From positions 1 to 37,807 of the forward strand of contig CAMAWT010000022.1 in the NCBI GenBank assembly GCA_945862065.1: DNA of 37,807 bases. Direction: 5' to 3'. Below the pieces are notes generated by a model that worked only from the letters and a program-made list of their open reading frames with translations, made no database searches and was not told the DNA's origin. Below are positions 34,553-37,807 of this stretch, one piece after another (within the stretch, counting starts at the first letter, position 1; every line of letters starts with the position of its first letter). The position numbers were made by a program, and so were the translations under genes. Origin of the DNA: Flavobacterium psychrophilum (GTDB lineage: Bacteria > Bacteroidota > Bacteroidia > Flavobacteriales > Flavobacteriaceae).

Positions 34553-35305
34553 TTATGGTGCTTGTGTGATTGGAATTTCATAAAAATCTCCGTATTGAAA
34601 GTTCAAAATATCGCTGATTTGAGGGTTTAAAGGATTTTTTACCGCGTTGAATTTGAATTTTCCGGAGATAGTAGTTCCGTTGTTTTCTGTTATTTTAATT
34701 TCACCATTACTACCCATTGTATTGAGTACTTTAAATTTGGCAGCGCCATTTCCGCCTAATACTGTAATGATATCGCCAGGAGTGTAATTATTCCCTGGTG
34801 AAGCAATTTTTACTTGAGTTATTTTTCCGGCAGTTGTAATTATAGCCACTTTCAAGCCAGAACCATTTCCTGTAGTGGTTGTTTGATGAGATGTATTGCA
34901 AACATATTCACCGTTTACAAGAGTACAATCTGTAGTGTAATTTGAACCAACATTAATTAAAGGTGTTTGCGCTGCTGCAACTGCCCCTACTATGGATTCG
35001 GTTGCGAAAACAGTTGAAACCCCGTTTACAGCTGTTGTCAAAGTTGCTTTTGTAGATTGATTTTCGGATCCAAAATAATAAGTTCCTACAACAGAAGATT
35101 GAACATCTAATTTTAAAGTTTCGTCTGCATTTGTAGCAAGGATTATTACTTTTCCTGTGGATACTGATTTTGTTGCAGATATTTGAGTTGCCCTCCAAAA
35201 AATATTATCTTTATATCCTTGAAATCCAGGATTATTGAATTGAACAACATCTGAACAAGATACAAATACAAGTGCAATAATTAAAAAAGAAGCTATTTTT
35301 TTCAT
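34553..35305 (-). CDS. lipoprotein, DUF6252-like, with an inserted GxNYTPGD module
   Basis: A 250-residue lipoprotein: signal MKKIASFLIIALVFVSC with Cys17 followed by SD, an export-type context in flavobacteria. The N-terminal part (about 25-95: YKDNIFWRATQISATKS, LKLDVQSSVVGTYYFG) and the C-terminal ISGKFKFNAVKNPLNP / NFQYGDFYEIPI resemble the DUF6252 family. Between them, about residues 145-195, is a module VAIITTAGKITQVKIASPGN followed by NYTPGDIITVLGG. This resembles the NPGxGYxxGD repeats seen in adhesins and phage tail proteins. The family call is tentative, the lipoprotein call firm. Confidence 0.7.
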   Translation of the reverse strand: MKKIASFLIIALVFVSCSDVVQFNNPGFQGYKDNIFWRATQISATKSVSTGKVIILATNADETLKLDVQSSVVGTYYFGSENQSTKATLTTAVNGVSTVFATESIVGAVAAAQTPLINVGSNYTTDCTLVNGEYVCNTSHQTTTTGNGSGLKVAIITTAGKITQVKIASPGNNYTPGDIITVLGGNGAAKFKVLNTMGSNGEIKITENNGTTISGKFKFNAVKNPLNPQISDILNFQYGDFYEIPITQAP

Positions 35306-35328
35306 GGTTGTAAAAATTATATTTCATA

Positions 35329-35357
35329 CAAAAATAACTATTTTGTTTAATTATCAA
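35329..35357 (-). promoter_or_regulatory. promoter for the lipoprotein gene
   Basis: Minus-strand TTG (35355-35357), 18-nt spacer, TATTTTTG (35329-35336). The leader to the ATG at 35305 is about 17 nt. Confidence 0.6.
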
Positions 35358-35396
35358 ATAAAAAAGCGAAAAATAACTTATTTTATTTAAATGTAG

Positions 35397-35426
35397 TTGT
35401 TTGAATGGGAATTTTTTATATATTTG
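35397..35426 (+). promoter_or_regulatory. promoter for rpsP-rimM
   Basis: TTG (35397-35399), 19-nt spacer, TATATTTG (35419-35426): the same design as the tRNA-Asp promoter. Confidence 0.75.
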
Positions 35427-35441
35427 CACCCTTAATTAACC

Positions 35442-35456
35442 GAGGTCGAGAACCTC
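35442..35456 (+). promoter_or_regulatory. rpsP: hairpin in the rpsP leader, candidate S16 autoregulatory site
   Basis: GAGGT-CGAGA-ACCTC, a 5-bp stem about 10 nt after the predicted start and 20 nt before the ATG of rpsP. It is G/C-rich against a very AT-rich background. Ribosomal-protein leaders are known for several flavobacterial operons; whether this matches one cannot be checked here. Confidence 0.35.
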
Positions 35457-35475
35457 ACAATTTAATCACAAGATT

Positions 35476-36045
35476 ATGTCAGTAAAAATTAGATTACAAA
35501 GACACGGTAAAAAACAAAAGCCTTTTTACTGGATCGTAGCTGCAGATGCTAGATCAAAAAGAGATGGAAAATACTTAGAAAAATTAGGTATTTACAACCC
35601 AAACACAAATCCTGCAACCATTGATTTAAATCTTGACAAAGCTGTTCAATGGCTTCACAATGGAGCACAACCAACAGATACTGCAAGAGCAATCCTTTCA
35701 TACAAAGGAGCTTTACTGAAACACCACCTTGATGGAGGTATTCGCAAAGGAGCATTAACTCAAGAACAAGCTGATGCAAAATTAGCTGCTTGGTTAGAAT
35801 CAAAAGCAACTAAAGTTGACGCTAAAAAAGACGGTTTAACAAAAGTTCAACAAGCTGCTAAAGCGAAAGCTTTAAAAGCAGAAGTTGAAGCAAATGAAAA
35901 ACGTATAAAAGCTGCAGCTGATGCTTTAAAAGCTGCTGAAGTAGTTGAAGAAGAAGCTACTTCTGAAGTAGAAGCTAGTTCTGAAGAAGTTGCTGAAGAA
36001 GCTCCTGCTACAGAGAACGAAACTACAGAAGAAACAGAAGCATAA
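35476..36045 (+). CDS. rpsP: 30S ribosomal protein S16 with long C-terminal extension
   Basis: Small-subunit protein that stabilises 16S rRNA folding. Residues 1-85 are the S16 core: MSVKIRLQRHGKKQKPFYWI, DARSKRDGKYLEKLGIYNP, and GAQPTDTARAILSYKGALLK. The remaining ~100 residues form an Ala/Lys- then Ala/Glu-rich tail (helical, ending EEVAEEAPATENETTEETEA), making it 189 aa against the usual 80-90. Long S16 tails are common in Bacteroidota. It is first gene of an operon with rimM, 12 nt apart. Confidence 0.96.
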   Translation: MSVKIRLQRHGKKQKPFYWIVAADARSKRDGKYLEKLGIYNPNTNPATIDLNLDKAVQWLHNGAQPTDTARAILSYKGALLKHHLDGGIRKGALTQEQADAKLAAWLESKATKVDAKKDGLTKVQQAAKAKALKAEVEANEKRIKAAADALKAAEVVEEEATSEVEASSEEVAEEAPATENETTEETEA

Positions 36046-36057
36046 TTAATAGCGATA

Positions 36058-36582
36058 ATGCGTAAAGAAGACTGTTTCTATCTAGGCAAAATCGCAAAAA
36101 AATTCAGCTTTAAGGGTGAGGTTCTCATATATTTAGACACTGATGAACCCGAATTATATGAAGATATGGACTCTGTTTTTGTTGAATTCAACAAAAACTT
36201 GGTTCCATTTTTTATTGAAAACTCCTCACTTCATAAAGGTGATTTTCTAAGAGTTCAATTTGAGGATGTCATTACTGAAGAAGAAGCAGACAAACTTATT
36301 GGCTGCGAAATATATTTGCCTTTATCGATGTTGCCAAAACTAGAAGGCAACAAATTTTACTTTCACGAAGTGATAGGTTTTGAAATAGAAGATTTAAAAT
36401 TAGGCGTTTTTGGTGTTATAGAATCTATAAATGATAGTTCTGCACAACCACTTTTTGAAGTTTTAAATGGTTCTGTTGAATTACTAATACCAATGATAGA
36501 TCCGTTTTTGGTTAAGGTAGATCGTGAAAATAAAAAAGTCGTTATGGATTTACCAGACGGACTGATTGATATGTATCTTTAA
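36058..36582 (+). CDS. rimM: ribosome maturation factor RimM
   Basis: Binds S19 and helps mature the 30S head. It has the N-terminal RimM beta-barrel (YLGKIAKKFSFKGEVLIYLD) and the C-terminal PRC-barrel (FYFHEVIGFEIEDLKLGVFG, then LLIPMIDPFLVKVDRENK). At 174 aa it is normal. It lies 12 nt after rpsP, the standard bacterial pairing, though trmD and rplS are not next to it here. Confidence 0.95.
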   Translation: MRKEDCFYLGKIAKKFSFKGEVLIYLDTDEPELYEDMDSVFVEFNKNLVPFFIENSSLHKGDFLRVQFEDVITEEEADKLIGCEIYLPLSMLPKLEGNKFYFHEVIGFEIEDLKLGVFGVIESINDSSAQPLFEVLNGSVELLIPMIDPFLVKVDRENKKVVMDLPDGLIDMYL

Positions 36583-36591
36583 TCTTGTCAT

Positions 36592-37299
36592 TTGTTTTCC
36601 TTTAAACAATTTTCTGTAAAACAAAGTAAATCTGCCATGAAAATTGGAACAGACGGAGTTTTGCTTGGCGCATGGTGTCCTGTAGATAACAATCCTAAAA
36701 ATATATTAGACATTGGTGCTGGAACTGGTATTATTGCTTTAATGCTTGCCCAAAGAAGTAATGCAGCACAAATTGATGCTATTGAAATTGAAGACAATGC
36801 TTATGAAGAATGTGTTGAGAATTTTGAAAATTCACCTTGGTCGGATCGATTATACTGCTTTCATGCTGGTTTAGATGAGTTAATGGACGACCCCGAGGAT
36901 GAGTATGATATAATAGTTTCAAACCCTCCTTTTTACAAAGATAAAAACGATTCAGATGATAACGTACGAGCTTTAGCTAGGTCTGAAAACAGTTTGCCTT
37001 TTGAATTATTGATTGAAGCTGCCGATTTATTACTTTCTGAAATTGGAATTTTTTCTACGATTATACCAAGAAAGGAAGAAGAGAATTTTATCAATATTTG
37101 CAAATCATTTGATTTATTTCCATTTGAAATTCTGAGAGTAAAAGGAACTATAAATTCTGAAGAAAAAAGAAGTTTAATAGCCTTTAAACGTATAGAAACA
37201 GACCCCGAAATAACTACTATATCTATAGAAATATCTCGCCATTTATATACTGAAGAATACAAAAAAATTGTTCGTGATTTCTATTTAAAAATGGAATAA
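36592..37299 (+). CDS. tRNA1(Val) (adenine(37)-N6)-methyltransferase-like SAM methyltransferase
   Basis: Class I SAM-dependent N6-adenine methyltransferase resembling TrmN6/YfiC, which modifies A37 of tRNA1-Val in E. coli. FSFKQFSVKQSKSAMKIGTD matches the family N-terminus; the SAM-binding motif is ILDIGAGTGIIALMLAQ and the catalytic motif is SNPPFY near residue 105. It is 235 aa. The start is TTG at 36592; a stop (36580-36582) lies four codons upstream in frame and no ATG precedes the conserved FKQF segment. Position next to rimM supports an RNA-modification role. Exact target not proven. Confidence 0.88.
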   Translation: MFSFKQFSVKQSKSAMKIGTDGVLLGAWCPVDNNPKNILDIGAGTGIIALMLAQRSNAAQIDAIEIEDNAYEECVENFENSPWSDRLYCFHAGLDELMDDPEDEYDIIVSNPPFYKDKNDSDDNVRALARSENSLPFELLIEAADLLLSEIGIFSTIIPRKEEENFINICKSFDLFPFEILRVKGTINSEEKRSLIAFKRIETDPEITTISIEISRHLYTEEYKKIVRDFYLKME

Positions 37300-37310
37300 A
37301 AAAAAGAAGA

Positions 37311-37400
37311 AATCAGGTAAACAGTATAATAAATGCCCCACACCTATGTACAATACTTAAAATCTATTTCAAAAAGAAGTGATTTTCAGTTTACCTGATT
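37311..37400. repeat. 12-bp perfect inverted repeat enclosing 66 nt
   Basis: AATCAGGTAAAC (37311-37322) and GTTTACCTGATT (37389-37400) are exact reverse complements. They begin 12 bp after the methyltransferase stop. The enclosed 66 nt show no open frame. This could be a structured 3' UTR, a small RNA, or a small non-autonomous element; no target-site duplication is evident. Confidence 0.55.
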
Positions 37401-37807
37401 ATAATTAATAACAAAATTTTAACTCAATAAAAAACCCAAAATATTTAACCTAAAACCAAACTCAATATTATATATGACTTTTTATTTTGCTTTATTAATC
37501 TGAAGTAAAATTATCAATATAATGAGCGTAAAAAATTGTCATATTACAACTTTTTAAAATAATTTCATTTTTAAATTATTTTTATTAATATAATAATTTA
37601 TTGTTATTATTCGCATTTTTATTAAATATTTTTAAATATTATTTACTAAAAAATACATTTCTTGATAATTGCGTAAGGGGTGTTTCAAAAAAATGAAAAA
37701 ATTAAGAAAATGAAAAAATCAAAACTGTCTAGGAACCCGTTTTAAGGTAATCTTAAAGTTGTAAAAACATAAAATAATAGGTGTTTCAAAAAACTATTTG
37801 TAGTAAA
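37401..37807. other. AT-rich non-coding region with a repeated 14-mer
   Basis: No gene is supported here. The stretch 37550-37660 is nearly pure A/T. GGTGTTTCAAAAAA occurs twice in direct orientation (37679-37692 and 37780-37793), 101 bp apart. Only tiny frames exist, such as an 11-codon one ending at 37744. It probably precedes a gene beyond the right edge. Confidence 0.5.

Noticed and set aside
37694..37744. Leader peptide or tiny peptide gene
   Set aside because: Two overlapping frames of 6 and 11 codons starting MKK are visible, but A-rich DNA produces such frames easily and nothing else supports translation.

Overview
The window is a gene-dense, low-GC chromosomal segment from a flavobacterium, most likely the genus Flavobacterium or a close relative. 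The evidence is the set of Bacteroidota-restricted families (DUF5686, DUF3098, DUF4271, DUF4296, MMPL-type RND exporter), a DnaE with an N-terminal exonuclease, a long-tailed S16, and many copies of the Bacteroidota promoter (TTG, 16-20 nt spacer, TAnnTTTG). No phage, plasmid, IS element or CRISPR array is visible. Almost all genes are housekeeping.

Layout. 1-10.3 kb: an RND/MMPL exporter cut by the left edge, a Kef-type antiporter, a DUF5686 surface protein and leucyl-tRNA synthetase. 10.7-14.0 kb: ftsX - DUF3098 - uppP - truB - secreted beta-barrel-like protein, an envelope/division cluster. 14.2-15.5 kb: pyrH-frr. 15.5-19.5 kb: a small membrane protein, a saccharopine dehydrogenase family protein, DUF423 and pckA. 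19.6-25.4 kb: DUF4271-hemD, glycosyltransferase - pyrC - DUF4296 lipoprotein, hemW and ruvC. 25.4-27.2 kb: a flippase-like membrane protein and two small envelope proteins. 27.3-29.0 kb: a candidate small RNA, tRNA-Asp, DUF58 and trxA. 29.1-35.3 kb: dnaE, a glycine-rich RNA-binding protein and a lipoprotein. 35.4-37.3 kb: rpsP-rimM-tRNA methyltransferase. The last 0.5 kb is very AT-rich non-coding DNA with a long-range inverted repeat.

The most unusual content is repeat architecture. Tandem arrays of degenerate 7-nt units occur at four clear places and perhaps a fifth. Three lie in frame inside variable loops of leuS. One fills the predicted 5' leader of dnaE. The dnaE array and the longest leuS array each consist of two oppositely oriented arms, so the transcript could fold on itself. 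A second family, REP-like palindromic intergenic elements (arms like TAGCCCCGAT and AAAGCGGGAAA around a variable hairpin), has three copies. I do not recognise the heptamer family as a named element in Bacteroidota; it is the best candidate here for something undescribed.

Promoter boxes were used to choose starts: for pckA, DUF423, pyrH, leuS and the DUF5686 gene the longest reading frame begins in or too close to the -7 box, so a downstream ATG was preferred.
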